Positions 38,964 to 47,421 of a DNA stretch of 64,000 nucleotides are shown here, in pieces. The DNA is taken from the NCBI RefSeq assembly GCF_008704205.1, contig NZ_VXLC01000004.1:248001-312000 (forward strand), in the 5' to 3' direction. The position numbers were made by a program, and so were the translations under genes. This stretch comes from Nocardia colli (lineage in GTDB: Bacteria > Actinomycetota > Actinomycetes > Mycobacteriales > Mycobacteriaceae). The stretch's first letter is position 1; every line of letters begins with the position of its first letter. The notes beneath the pieces are model-generated. The model was not told the origin of the DNA, did not search any database, and saw only the letters and a program-made list of their open reading frames with translations.

Positions 38964-40139
38964 TTACCGGAAGGCGTTGGCGTCGGTCAGCGCGCGACCG
39001 AGCACCAGCTGATGCACCTCGGCCGTGCCCTCGTAGGTCAGCACCGACTCCAGGTTGTTCGCATGCCGCAGCACCGGGTAGTCCAGCGTGATGCCGTTCG
39101 CGCCGAGGATGGTGCGGCACTCCCTGGCGATCTTGATGGCCTCCCGGGTGCTGTTCAACTTCCCGGCACTCACCTGCTCGGGCGTTACCGCGTGCCGATC
39201 CTTGAGCCGGCCCAGGTGCAGCGCGAGCAGCTGTCCCTTGCCGAACTCCAGCGCCATGTCCGCCAGCTTCGCCTGGGTCAGCTGGTACCCGGCCAGCGGC
39301 TTGTCGAACACCTCCCGGGTGCGCGCGTATTCGATGGTCGAGGCCAGGCAGTCGCGGGCCGCGCCGAGCGCGCCGAAGATGATCCCGAACCGCGCCTCGC
39401 TCAAGCAGCCCAGCGGCGAGGCCAGCCCGCGCGACTCCGGCAGCACCGCGTCGGCGGGCAGCCGGACATCGTCGAGGTCCAGTTCGGCGGTCACCGAGGC
39501 GCGCAGCGACAGCTTGCGATGCATCTCCCGCGCGCTGAACCCGGGCGTCCCGGTGGGCACCAGGAAGCCGCGGATGACCTGCTTGCCCTCGTCCTCGGTC
39601 TGCGCCCAGATCACCGCGACGTCGGCCACCGAGCCGTTGGTGATCCACATCTTCGAGCCGTTGAGCACCCAGTCGGCGCCGTCGCGCTTGGCCCGGGTCC
39701 GCATGCCGCCGGGGTTGGAGCCGAAGTCGGGTTCGGTGAGCCCGAAGCAGCCGAGCGCGCGGCCGGCCGCCATCTCCGGCAGCCACTGCTGCTTCTGCTC
39801 CTCCGAGCCGTACTTGTGGATCGCGGTCATCGCCAGCGATCCCTGCACCGACACCATGCTGCGCACGCCGGAGTCGACGGCCTCCAGCTCCTGGCAGGCC
39901 AGGCCGTACATCGTCGCCGACATGCCCGCGCAGCCGTAACCCTCGAGATGCATGCCCAGCAGCCCGACCTCACCCAGCTGCGGCGCGAGCTCGCGGGCCG
40001 GGAAGGTGCCCTCCTCGAACCAGTCCGCGATGTGCGGTCGCAAGCGTTGATTCGCGAAGGTCGCGACGGCATCGCGGATCTCGCGCTCATCGTCGGACAG
40101 CAGGGAGTCGATCGCGAACAGTTCTTCCACAGTCACCAT
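38964..40139 (-). CDS. Glutaryl-CoA dehydrogenase-like acyl-CoA dehydrogenase
   Basis: A 391-residue flavoenzyme with the three-part acyl-CoA dehydrogenase fold. RSMVSVQGSLAMTAIHKYG, the FAD/substrate signature GCFGLTEPDFGSNPGGM, the central FLVPTGTPGF region and the catalytic base Glu in LTYEGTAEVHQL are all present and match the glutaryl-CoA dehydrogenase subgroup more than straight-chain FadE enzymes. It would oxidise glutaryl-CoA to crotonyl-CoA with decarboxylation, in lysine and tryptophan breakdown. Exact substrate is inferred. Confidence 0.9.
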   Translation of the reverse strand: MVTVEELFAIDSLLSDDEREIRDAVATFANQRLRPHIADWFEEGTFPARELAPQLGEVGLLGMHLEGYGCAGMSATMYGLACQELEAVDSGVRSMVSVQGSLAMTAIHKYGSEEQKQQWLPEMAAGRALGCFGLTEPDFGSNPGGMRTRAKRDGADWVLNGSKMWITNGSVADVAVIWAQTEDEGKQVIRGFLVPTGTPGFSAREMHRKLSLRASVTAELDLDDVRLPADAVLPESRGLASPLGCLSEARFGIIFGALGAARDCLASTIEYARTREVFDKPLAGYQLTQAKLADMALEFGKGQLLALHLGRLKDRHAVTPEQVSAGKLNSTREAIKIARECRTILGANGITLDYPVLRHANNLESVLTYEGTAEVHQLVLGRALTDANAFR

Positions 40140-40189
40140 GGGCTAAGCGTAAATGGGAACGCCGCCGGTGAGATCGGGGTCTGGTGAGG

Positions 40190-40201
40190 TTCTCATGAGA
40201 A
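40190..40201. repeat. Palindrome TTCTCATGAGAA
   Basis: A perfect 12-bp palindrome in the 185-bp divergent gap between the glutaryl-CoA dehydrogenase-like gene and metB, 50 bp upstream of the former. It may be a regulator site. No SAM-type riboswitch was recognised in this gap. Confidence 0.35.
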
Positions 40202-40324
40202 AATTTCCGGTCTACTCGCCCTATCTGCGTAACTAGATCGGTGTCAGCCCGGATTCGTCCGCAGAACGTCGATCTGACCCGACCAGGGGGTTGCCCGGAA
40301 ATCGCCCCTGATTAGGCTGAGGCC

Positions 40325-41467
40325 ATGAGTGATCTGGGGTTCTCCACTAGGGCCGTGCATGCAGGATTCGATCCCGATCCGCAGACCGGCGCGGTCAACG
40401 TGCCCATCTACGCGAGTTCGACGTTCGCCCAGGACGGGGTCGGTGGCCTGCGCGGCGGTTTCGAGTACGCGCGCACCGGCAACCCGACCCGGTCCGCGCT
40501 GGAAGCGAACCTCGCCGCGCTCGAATCCGGCACCTACGGCCGGGCATTCGCGTCCGGCATGGCCGCCACCGACTGTGCCATTCGCGCCACGTTGCGTCCC
40601 GGTGACCACATCGTCATCCCGGACGACGCGTACGGCGGCACCTTCCGGCTGATCGACAAGGTGTTCAGCCAGTGGGGCATCGAGCACTCGCCGGCCCACG
40701 TGTTCGACGTGGACGAGATGCGCGCGGCGATCCGGCCGAACACCAAGCTGGTATGGGTCGAGACCCCGACCAACCCGCTGCTGAGCATCGGCGACATCCC
40801 GGCGCTGGCCGACATCGCGCACGGCGCGGGCGCGAAGCTGGTGGTGGACAACACCTTCGCCACCCCGTACCTGCAGCAGCCGCTGCTGCTCGGCGCCGAC
40901 ATCGTCACCCACTCGACCACCAAGTACCTGGGCGGGCACTCCGACGTGGTCGGCGGCGCGCTGATCACCAACGATCCCGAACTCGACGCGGCGTTCGCGT
41001 TCCTGCAGAACGGCGCGGGCGCGGTGCCCGGCCCGTTCGACGCCTTCCTCACCCTGCGCGGCACCAAGACCCTCGCGGTGCGGATGGATCGGCACTGCGA
41101 CAACGCCGAGACCCTGGCCGAGTTCCTGACCCGGCACCCGGCCATCGCCCAGGTGATCTACCCGGGCCTGCCGGAGCACCCGGGCCACGCGGTCGCCGCG
41201 AAGCAGATGCGCCGCTTCGGCGGCATGATCTCGGTGCGGCTGCACGGCGGCCCGGACGCGGCCCGCGATCTCTGCTCGCGCACCAAGGTTTTCACCCTCG
41301 CCGAGTCGCTGGGCGGGGTGGAATCGCTGATCGAGCACCCGGCCGCGATGACGCACGCGTCCACCGAGGGCTCCGTGCTCGAGGTGCCCGCGGATCTGGT
41401 GCGGCTCTCGGTCGGCATCGAGGATGCCGCCGACCTGCTCGCCGACCTCGAACAGGCGCTGAGCTAG
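40325..41467 (+). CDS. metB: Cystathionine gamma-synthase
   Basis: A 380-residue PLP enzyme of the Cys/Met metabolism family that joins an activated homoserine ester with cysteine to make cystathionine. The PLP lysine is K200 in THSTTKYLGGHSD; the PLP-phosphate motif is ASGMAAT (residues 76-82), and YARTGNPT binds cofactor across the dimer interface. It corresponds to Rv1079 in position. A cystathionine gamma-lyase side activity cannot be excluded. A strong terminator separates it from greA. Confidence 0.94.
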   Translation: MSDLGFSTRAVHAGFDPDPQTGAVNVPIYASSTFAQDGVGGLRGGFEYARTGNPTRSALEANLAALESGTYGRAFASGMAATDCAIRATLRPGDHIVIPDDAYGGTFRLIDKVFSQWGIEHSPAHVFDVDEMRAAIRPNTKLVWVETPTNPLLSIGDIPALADIAHGAGAKLVVDNTFATPYLQQPLLLGADIVTHSTTKYLGGHSDVVGGALITNDPELDAAFAFLQNGAGAVPGPFDAFLTLRGTKTLAVRMDRHCDNAETLAEFLTRHPAIAQVIYPGLPEHPGHAVAAKQMRRFGGMISVRLHGGPDAARDLCSRTKVFTLAESLGGVESLIEHPAAMTHASTEGSVLEVPADLVRLSVGIEDAADLLADLEQALS

Positions 41468-41484
41468 GGTCCGCAGAATGACGA

Positions 41485-41517
41485 AACGGCCGCACCGGGG
41501 ATTCGGGTGCGGCCGTT
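41485..41517. terminator. Bidirectional terminator between metB and greA
   Basis: AACGGCCGCACC and GGTGCGGCCGTT form a perfect 12-bp stem with a 9-base loop, 17 bp after the metB stop. The outer bases add partial pairing. The genes converge here. Confidence 0.8.
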
Positions 41518-41585
41518 CGTGTCTCAGGGGAACAGGTCGGCCGGGGCGCGCAGCGCGTGGCTACGCGACACCGCGGCCGGACGGG

Positions 41586-42080
41586 TCAGCTGTGGTAGGG
41601 CTCCGCGCTGACCAGGGTGACCTTCATCGTCTTGCCGTTGGGCAGAGTGTACTCCCGGGTGTCGCCGACCTTGGCGTCGATGAGCGCGCCGCCGAGCGGG
41701 GAAGCCGGCGAGTAGGTCTCCAGCTTGGAGTCGTTCAGGCCCTCTTCGCGGGTGGCGATGAGGAAGGTTTCGGTGTCGGACTCGTCGCCGTCGTAGTAGA
41801 CCTTGACGACCGAACCGGGGAGCGCGACACCGGACTTGGTCGGCGCGACGCCGACCTTCGCGTTGTTCAGCAGCTCCTGCAGCTGGCGGATGCGCGCCTC
41901 CTGCTGGCCCTGCTCCTCGCGCGCGGCGTGGTATCCGCCGTTCTCCTTGAGGTCGCCCTCTTCACGGCGTTCGTTGATCTCGGCAGCGATAACGGGACGA
42001 TTGGCAATGAGCGCATCGAGTTCGCCCTTGAGCCTGTCGTGCGACTCCGGGGTCAGCCAAGTCACTTGCGTCTCAGTCAT
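41586..42080 (-). CDS. greA: Transcription elongation factor GreA
   Basis: A 164-residue factor that rescues backtracked RNA polymerase by stimulating transcript cleavage. The coiled-coil finger carries the acidic tip ([14 protein letters not shown]) and the globular C-terminal domain ends in [11 protein letters not shown], nearly identical to mycobacterial GreA. The ATG at 42080 gives the same length as M. tuberculosis GreA and has AGGGAG 8 bases upstream; an in-frame GTG lies 9 bp earlier. Confidence 0.96.
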   Translation of the reverse strand: MTETQVTWLTPESHDRLKGELDALIANRPVIAAEINERREEGDLKENGGYHAAREEQGQQEARIRQLQELLNNAKVGVAPTKSGVALPGSVVKVYYDGDESDTETFLIATREEGLNDSKLETYSPASPLGGALIDAKVGDTREYTLPNGKTMKVTLVSAEPYHS

Positions 42081-42380
42081 CTCGATCACTCCCTAGTAGT
42101 TGTTCCCGGCAGGCCGGGATTCCCTGATAACTGCCGCGGTACCCACCCGTGGGGCGGGCACGCACCAGTCGACGGCTAGAGCGATCCTGGGAAGTTCATC
42201 GAACCCCGACAGACCCTGGTTCCGGGCAAAGCTCGTAATCCGGAACAGATAGCGCTGGCCGCCAATGCAGCAAACACGGCTCCGAACCCCGGAACCGTGT
42301 ATCAGGCCATTTTAGCATGAATCACAAACGTGCAGGTCGGAGTTAATTTCGAGGACAATTGCTGCGGCAAAAGCGGCAAA
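42081..42380. promoter_or_regulatory. greA upstream region
   Basis: About 300 bp without a gene. It contains a 7-2-7 dyad TCCCGGC-AG-GCCGGGA (42104-42119) in the greA leader, the terminator hairpin described separately (42274-42300) and an AT-rich stretch 42310-42350 next to it. The greA promoter should lie between these elements; no sure -35/-10 pair was assigned. Confidence 0.4.
42274..42300 (-). terminator. Terminator after the DUF4307 gene
   Basis: ACACGG/CCGTGT enclose an inner TCCG/CGGA pairing with a 5-base loop; read on the minus strand the stem is followed by TTTGC. It lies 81 bp past the DUF4307 stop and upstream of greA, so it insulates greA. Confidence 0.55.
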
Positions 42381-42830
42381 TCACCCTGCTCGGAGGTAGC
42401 TGGGGACCTGCGAGCTGCAACCGTAGATACTGCTCGACGCCGGTCTTGACGAGGTCTTGACCGTGGTGGTCTGTTCGATCGTGCCGCTGGTAGACGGCTC
42501 GATCAGCACCTCGCGGCGGCCCACCTCGACGCTGTCGCGGGCCATCGCGCGGACGAAGCAGACGGCGGGTTGTGCGGGATCTTTGCGGGTGACCTTGATC
42601 CGGATGGTCATCGTCGAATCGTCGACCACGGTGTAGCCGAGCTGCTCGGACTCCAGGTCCTTGGGGCCGTACTTCTGGTAGCCCACGAAGGCCACGCCGC
42701 AGCCGAGCAGCACCACGACGACGCCGAGGACCAGCGGCAGCCAGCGGCGCTGCACCGGCGGCCGGGTTCCATACCGGTCGGTCGGCCTTTGGGGCGCGGC
42801 GGGAGCCGGGGCGTCGCTTCGATCGGTCAC
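42381..42830 (-). CDS. DUF4307 membrane protein (Rv1081c-like)
   Basis: A 149-residue protein with a Pro-rich cytoplasmic start ending in RYGTRPP, one membrane segment (about residues 31-50), and an extracytoplasmic beta-rich domain containing the single pair of cysteines ([11 protein letters not shown] and YGCSS). This is the DUF4307 layout, and the position between greA and mca matches Rv1081c. Function unknown; the close link with mca across actinobacteria hints at an envelope or redox role. Confidence 0.85.
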   Translation of the reverse strand: MTDRSDAPAPAAPQRPTDRYGTRPPVQRRWLPLVLGVVVVLLGCGVAFVGYQKYGPKDLESEQLGYTVVDDSTMTIRIKVTRKDPAQPAVCFVRAMARDSVEVGRREVLIEPSTSGTIEQTTTVKTSSRPASSSIYGCSSQVPSYLRAG

Positions 42831-42931
42831 AAGGTCGCTCCCGGGGGGTACGTCGGAACAAAAGTCGGTCGAATGGAACTATAGGGAACGAAGACCAGAC
42901 ACCCGCGAGCGAGAGCGATGGTGAACGAGAC

Positions 42932-43816
42932 GTGAGTGGCCTTCGCCTCATGGCGGTGCATGCCCACCCCGACGACGAATCCAGTAAGGGTGCCGCGACG
43001 ACCGCCCGGTACGCCGACGAGGGACACGACGTCCTCATCGTGACGTTGACCGGCGGCGAACGTGGCAGCATCCTGAACCCCGCGATGGACACCCCCGGTG
43101 TCCTGGACCGGATCAACGAGATCCGGCGCGAGGAGATGGCCGCCGCGGCGCGGGCGCTCGGCGTGCGCCAGCACTGGCTCGGCTTCGTCGATTCCGGTCT
43201 GCCGGAGGGCGATCCGCTGCCGCCGCTGCCCGAGGGCAGCTTCGCGGTGGTGCCGCTGGCGGAGGCCACCGAGGCGCTCGTCCGGGTGGTGCGCGAGTTC
43301 CGCCCGCACGTGATGACCACCTACGACGAGCTGGGCGGCTACCCGCACCCGGACCACATCCGCTGCCATGAGGTATCGGTCGCCGCCTACGAGGCGGCCG
43401 GCGATCCGGAGCAGTTCCCCGACGCGGGTGCGCCGTGGACGCCGCTGAAGCTGTACTACGACCACGGTTTCACCGCCCGGCGGATGGAAGTGTTCGCCGA
43501 GGAGTACGAGCGGATGGGTGAGCCGTTCCCGTTGCAGGAGTGGCTGGACCGGATGCGCAAGTACGTCCCGGAGCGCGGCGACGTGTTCTCCCGGGTCACT
43601 ACGCAGATCGACTGCGCCAAGTACTTCCCGCAGCGCGACGACGCCCTGCGCGCGCACGCCACCCAGATCGACCCCAACGGCGCGTTCTTCGCCATCCCGC
43701 TGGAACTGCAGCAGCGGCTCTGGCCGACCGAGGAGTTCGAGCTGGCCAAGACCAGGGTCAAGACGGCGCTGCCGGAGACCGACCTGTTCGCCGGCATCGA
43801 GGACGAGCACCGGTGA
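42932..43816 (+). CDS. mca: Mycothiol S-conjugate amidase
   Basis: A 294-residue zinc amidase that cleaves mycothiol conjugates of toxic electrophiles, releasing a mercapturic acid and GlcN-Ins. Zinc-binding motifs are HAHPDDE near residues 10-16 and HPDHIRCH. It is full-length similar to mycobacterial Mca, which matches over [19 protein letters not shown] better than MshB does. GTG start as in the [12 protein letters not shown] beginning. It overlaps the next gene by one base. Its presence shows that the organism uses mycothiol. Confidence 0.95.
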   Translation: MSGLRLMAVHAHPDDESSKGAATTARYADEGHDVLIVTLTGGERGSILNPAMDTPGVLDRINEIRREEMAAAARALGVRQHWLGFVDSGLPEGDPLPPLPEGSFAVVPLAEATEALVRVVREFRPHVMTTYDELGGYPHPDHIRCHEVSVAAYEAAGDPEQFPDAGAPWTPLKLYYDHGFTARRMEVFAEEYERMGEPFPLQEWLDRMRKYVPERGDVFSRVTTQIDCAKYFPQRDDALRAHATQIDPNGAFFAIPLELQQRLWPTEEFELAKTRVKTALPETDLFAGIEDEHR

Positions 43817-44085
43817 TGCTGGTTCTGCTCGCCCAGGCGCCCGGTGGCACGCCCACCGGGCCGGAGTTCGGCAAGGCGTCCCCGCTCGGCCTGGTCATCA
43901 TCCTGATCCTGCTCGCGGGCACCGTGCTGCTGGTTCGCTCGATGAACAAGCACCTCAAGAAGCTGCCCGCGACCTTCGAGCCGGAACACCCGGAACCGGA
44001 TCAGGAGGCCGACGAGGGAACCGAGCGCGGCATCACCACCCGGCCGGACGAGGCCGAGCCGGACGGTCGCGTCGAAAAGACCTGA
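43816..44085 (+). CDS. Small membrane protein coupled to mca (Rv1083-like)
   Basis: An 89-residue protein with one membrane segment (about residues 24-42) and an acidic C-terminal tail rich in Glu and Pro. Its ATG overlaps the mca stop by one base (TGATG), indicating translational coupling; the same small gene follows mca in M. tuberculosis (Rv1083). Function unknown. A GTG one codon earlier is an alternative start. Confidence 0.82.
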   Translation: MLVLLAQAPGGTPTGPEFGKASPLGLVIILILLAGTVLLVRSMNKHLKKLPATFEPEHPEPDQEADEGTERGITTRPDEAEPDGRVEKT

Positions 44086-44093
44086 CGCTCGGA

Positions 44094-44486
44094 TCAGTTG
44101 GGGCCCAGTAGGTCCCAGCGATTGCCCGCGATATCGAGAAATACCGCGACCCGTCCGTAAGGCTCTTGCCTTGGCACCGTGACGAATTCGACGCCGCGCG
44201 CCACCATCCGGTGGAACGCGGCGTCGAAATCGTCTACCTGGAGAAAGAATCCGACTCTGCCCGCTGTCTGGTGCCCGACCGCCGCGGACTGCACGGCGCC
44301 GTCCGCGCGAGCCAGCAGCAGGCCGGTCTGGGCGCCGGGCGGGCGGACGACGACCCAGCGTTTCGGGCGGCCGTCGTTCGTCTGCGCGGGAGAGTCCTCG
44401 ATCAGGTCGAATCCGAGCGCCTCGGTGAAGAAAGCGATCGCCGGGTCGTAGTCCTCGACGACGAGTGTGCAGAGGTCGATGCGCAT
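44094..44486 (-). CDS. VOC (glyoxalase-fold) protein
   Basis: A 130-residue protein of the vicinal-oxygen-chelate fold: two beta-alpha-beta-beta-beta units, opening with DLCTLVVEDYDPAIAFFTEA and closing with YGRVAVFLDIAGNRWDLLG. Members are metal enzymes such as glyoxalase or dioxygenases, or binding proteins. The start is the ATG before RIDLCTLV. Its stop lies 8 bp from the end of the membrane-protein gene. Substrate unknown. Confidence 0.87.
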   Translation of the reverse strand: MRIDLCTLVVEDYDPAIAFFTEALGFDLIEDSPAQTNDGRPKRWVVVRPPGAQTGLLLARADGAVQSAAVGHQTAGRVGFFLQVDDFDAAFHRMVARGVEFVTVPRQEPYGRVAVFLDIAGNRWDLLGPN

Positions 44487-44606
44487 GGGTCCGGATGGTA
44501 GGCGACAGTGCGGCATTGCCGGCCGGATGGCCAGGTGAATGAGTGAATGTCCGAATTTCGGCCGGGGTAACAGGTTTAAACAAGACCTGAACTGGATAAC
44601 GAAATC

Positions 44607-44620
44607 GCTACAGCTGTAGC
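44607..44620. promoter_or_regulatory. 14-bp palindrome GCTACAGCTGTAGC
   Basis: A perfect palindrome without loop in the long divergent gap, compatible with a dimeric repressor site (MarR, GntR or MerR-like). Which gene it controls is unclear. Confidence 0.5.
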
Positions 44621-44685
44621 TTAATCGAAACCGGTTGTCGGCTTCACATCACTGCATAGCCCGCTCTACGGTCACAACGCCGCTG

Positions 44686-44710
44686 ACACAACAGTTTTCA
44701 AACGTTGTGT
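44686..44710. promoter_or_regulatory. Inverted repeat ACACAAC-N11-GTTGTGT
   Basis: A perfect 7-11-7 dyad with AT-rich centre 79 bp to the right of the other palindrome. The spacing fits a repressor or activator operator rather than an RNA hairpin. Confidence 0.5.
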
Positions 44711-44907
44711 GGCGGCCGTTGCATGCGCACCGGGCGCATTGCACACTGTAGCGAGATGTATTCGGCTAGCACAGCCGCTTAATCCCACGGCCACCGAGAA
44801 GCACACTGCTGGCAACCTAATTCGCCGCGAGCAGCTTTCGCAACGGCCTCCGTATGTCGCCCGCCTGTGTTACCAATTCAGCCAGACCGCTCGACCGAAG
44901 GAAGCTC

Positions 44908-45486
44908 ATGGACAACGTGATCGGACAGATCGACCGTGCACTCGATGCGACGAGCGTGATCGTCGCGGCTTTGGACGACAGCTCCATGACCGCGCCGACG
45001 CCCTGCCGGGAGTGGGATGTGCGTACCGTGTTGAACCACATGGTGGGCAACATGCACATCTTCGCGGCCGCGTTGAGCGGCACGGATTCCGGCGCCGATC
45101 ATGAATCCGATTGGCTCGGCGGCGATCCGCAGGGCGCGTACGCGGCGGCGGCGGAGGTGGATCGAGCGGCCTGGCATCGGCCCGACGCGCTCGAGTACAC
45201 CGTGCACATACCGCTGGGCGAGCTGCCCGCCGCGACGGCGGCCCTTGTGCACCTCACCGAATTGGTTGTGCACGGTGTCGATCTCGCGGTCGCCATCGGC
45301 AGGCCGGACCTGGCCGACGACGAGTTGTGTGGCGAACTTCTCGCCACCATGCAGGCCGGTGGCGGCATCGACCGGTTCCGCGCCCCCGGCATCTTCGACG
45401 CCGAGGTCTTCGTCGAGGCGGACGAGCCCGGTCATCGCCGGTTGCTCGGCTACGTCGGCCGGGAAGTGCTGGCGCGGACCCCGTAG
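44908..45486 (+). CDS. TIGR03086-type mycothiol-dependent maleylpyruvate-isomerase-fold protein
   Basis: A 192-residue protein of the DinB-like/MDMPI N-terminal family: PCREWDVRTVLNHMVGN carries the first metal-binding His, and HLTELVVHGVDLAVAIGR the second site. Such proteins in actinobacteria are thought to use mycothiol or related thiols as transferases. The start is the ATG after GAAGGAAGCTC; upstream codons in frame are not protein-like. It lies in the accessory region with two dyads upstream. Confidence 0.85.
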   Translation: MDNVIGQIDRALDATSVIVAALDDSSMTAPTPCREWDVRTVLNHMVGNMHIFAAALSGTDSGADHESDWLGGDPQGAYAAAAEVDRAAWHRPDALEYTVHIPLGELPAATAALVHLTELVVHGVDLAVAIGRPDLADDELCGELLATMQAGGGIDRFRAPGIFDAEVFVEADEPGHRRLLGYVGREVLARTP

Positions 45487-45490
45487 CGCG

Positions 45491-45676
45491 CTACCGGATC
45501 CGTACCACGGTCGAGGCCGCGAGAAGCAGCAGCTCGCGCGCCGCGGCCTGCTCGTAGGCGAGCCGGCCACCGTGGTTGCGGTGCAAGGCATGCTGTTCGG
45601 CATGTACCGATGACGTCGCCGCGCTGATATCCCGGGCTGCGTCGTCTTTCGGACGTGCGATGGTGAATTTGCGCAT
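45491..45676 (-). CDS. Possible small hypothetical protein
   Basis: A 61-residue frame starting MRKFTIARPKDDAAR with GGAAAGG 11 bases upstream. It is basic and Ala-rich and has no signal peptide. The coding look is fair but the gene is short and matches no family I know. It lies 4 bp from the stop of the TIGR03086 gene, convergent to it. Confidence 0.35.
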   Translation of the reverse strand: MRKFTIARPKDDAARDISAATSSVHAEQHALHRNHGGRLAYEQAAARELLLLAASTVVRIR

Positions 45677-45889
45677 GGCAAATACGCCCTTTCCATAAGA
45701 TGCAGGTATATCGGCTCGATTTCCTCCGCGCCCACCGATTTCGGGCACCCGAAAAGAAACGGGCACCGCGCACCGTGGGTGCGTGTCCGTGCGCGCCGGA
45801 GTTCTGAATGGGCAACGGATTCCATTCCACCGTTGCCCCGTGTACCGGGCGCTTGCGAACTGTATCCGGTCGAATTCGACCGGCGCATC

Positions 45890-46453
45890 CTATTTTTCGG
45901 TGACCCGGCGGACCGGGTGGCGCAGGATGGTCTTCGTCTTCGCGGCCGGCGCTCTGCGCGGGTCGGACAGATAGATCTCGTGATGGCGTCCGTTCATCGT
46001 CAACCCCTCGGCGTTCATGAACGCGTCCATCCTGGCCAGGGTCTCCGGTTCGGTCGCGTAGGGACCGATGTGCAGCGCTTGAACGGCGTCGCCCTCGGTG
46101 ATCTGCTCGTAGGTTGCCCCGGGCACCATGGCCGCGGTGACGAACTCCGGCATGCGCAGCATCAGCTTCCAGTGCCACTGCTCACGCGGCACCGTCAGCG
46201 GCGGCTCGTCGGAGTCGACCCACCACAGGCCCTCCAGCTTCGGTACCACGAAGTCGTGGCCGGCGACCTTGGCAATCCTCTTCGCGCCGTAGGCCGTTCG
46301 GTACAGCGACTCGATCGCCGCGAGGCACTCCGGGCTCGCCGGAGCGCCGGAACCGGTGACCGTCACGTACGCGTAGGTGTCGAACGTGCGCAGCGTCGGC
46401 TCGGTGGGTGCGTGGTAGTAGTGCTTGTCGGTTTTGGCCAGGTCGAGCTTCAT
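45890..46453 (-). CDS. GyrI-like small-molecule-binding protein
   Basis: A 187-residue protein of the GyrI-like/effector-binding fold (the domain of AraC-type regulators such as Rob and BmrR without a DNA-binding part). Typical pieces are YAYVTVTGSGAPASPECLAAI near the start, a central EGLWWVDSDE with the buried acidic binding region, and ALHIGPYATEPETLARM. It probably binds or hydrolyses small molecules. It is divergent from the serine hydrolase gene with 65 bp between starts. Confidence 0.85.
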   Translation of the reverse strand: MKLDLAKTDKHYYHAPTEPTLRTFDTYAYVTVTGSGAPASPECLAAIESLYRTAYGAKRIAKVAGHDFVVPKLEGLWWVDSDEPPLTVPREQWHWKLMLRMPEFVTAAMVPGATYEQITEGDAVQALHIGPYATEPETLARMDAFMNAEGLTMNGRHHEIYLSDPRRAPAAKTKTILRHPVRRVTEK

Positions 46454-46518
46454 GCCGCGAGCCTGGAGGCTCCAGCACCGGGAGAGTCAAGCGTCGATCC
46501 CTGTGGCAGCGTGGAGGC

Positions 46519-47421
46519 GTGGACGAGATCTTTCGGGACGCGGGGGTGCGGGGCTGGGTGCATGCGCGGTGTTTCGACTGTGGTGCGGAGGCCGGGTCGG
46601 GTGCCGACGAGCCGGTGGTGCTCGCCTCGGTGGTGAAGGTGCCGCTGGTGCTGGAGTTCGCCCGGCAGGTCGCGGCGGGGCAGGTGGATCCGGCCGATCG
46701 GGTGCGGGCCGGGGGTGCGGATCGGCTCGGCGGGGTCGGCACGGCGGGCTGTCACGACGATGTCGAGCTGAGCCTGCGCGATGCGGCGTTCTTCGCGCTC
46801 ACAGTGAGCGACAACACCGCTGCCGATCTGCTGTTCGATCGGGTCGGTATCGACAACGTGCGTTCGCTGGTGCGTGAACTCGGCCTCGACGCCACCCGCA
46901 TTGTCGGCGCGCCGCGGCACATCGTGCAGAGCATGGCGGACGATATCGGCGCGCGGGATGCCGCCGAGTTCGCCGCGCGGTTTCCGGCGCTCACCGCCGC
47001 GGAGATTCTCGGCACCCGGGCGCTGGACCCGCTGCGGACAACCGCGAGCACGCCGCGGGAGATGACCCGGTTGCTCACGCTCATCGGTCAGGATCTCGCG
47101 GGGCCCGCCGAGGCATGCGGCTGGGTGCGCGATCTCATGCGCCGGCAAGTGAATTGGCATCGGCTCGCGGGGGCGTTCCCGCCGGAAGTGCAGGTGTGGG
47201 CCAAGACCGGCACCCTGCCCGGAGTGCGCAACGAGATCGGTGTGCTGGAGTATCCGGACGGAAGTCGTTATGCCGTAGCGGTATTCACCAGGGTTGAGTC
47301 GCTCGCGCAACGGCTGCCCGAGGTGGATCGCGCGATCGGCGCCGTCGCCGCGCACGCGATCGGCCGCATCGATCACGGCCTGCCGTACACCACATTCCAC
47401 GGTCGGTGCGGCGCCGCCTGA
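46519..47421 (+). CDS. Class A beta-lactamase-fold serine hydrolase without signal peptide
   Basis: A 300-residue protein with the penicillin-recognising set: SxxK at S37-K40 (SVVK), SDN at 97-99 and KTG at 229-231. LDPLRTTASTPREM matches the class A segment after the omega loop. There is no signal peptide or lipobox, and the ExxLN omega-loop motif with the deacylating Glu166 is missing, so it is unlikely to be a true beta-lactamase. It starts at GTG with GTGGAGGC upstream. The last 49 bp overlap the end of the convergent LysR gene. Confidence 0.8.
   Translation: MDEIFRDAGVRGWVHARCFDCGAEAGSGADEPVVLASVVKVPLVLEFARQVAAGQVDPADRVRAGGADRLGGVGTAGCHDDVELSLRDAAFFALTVSDNTAADLLFDRVGIDNVRSLVRELGLDATRIVGAPRHIVQSMADDIGARDAAEFAARFPALTAAEILGTRALDPLRTTASTPREMTRLLTLIGQDLAGPAEACGWVRDLMRRQVNWHRLAGAFPPEVQVWAKTGTLPGVRNEIGVLEYPDGSRYAVAVFTRVESLAQRLPEVDRAIGAVAAHAIGRIDHGLPYTTFHGRCGAA

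Larger units (their letters stand above)
44487..44907. other. Long intergenic region with two dyads
   Basis: A 421-bp divergent gap between the VOC gene (minus) and the TIGR03086 gene (plus). It holds two separate inverted repeats listed below and a moderately AT-rich stretch (44560-44720). No convincing coding frame or RNA gene was found. Confidence 0.45.

Noticed and set aside
40140..40324. Possible SAM riboswitch before metB
   Set aside because: None of the conserved words of SAM-type riboswitches was found; only a 12-bp palindrome is present.
46519..47421. True class A beta-lactamase (resistance gene)
   Set aside because: No signal peptide and no ExxLN omega-loop motif with Glu166, so it should not be called a resistance enzyme.
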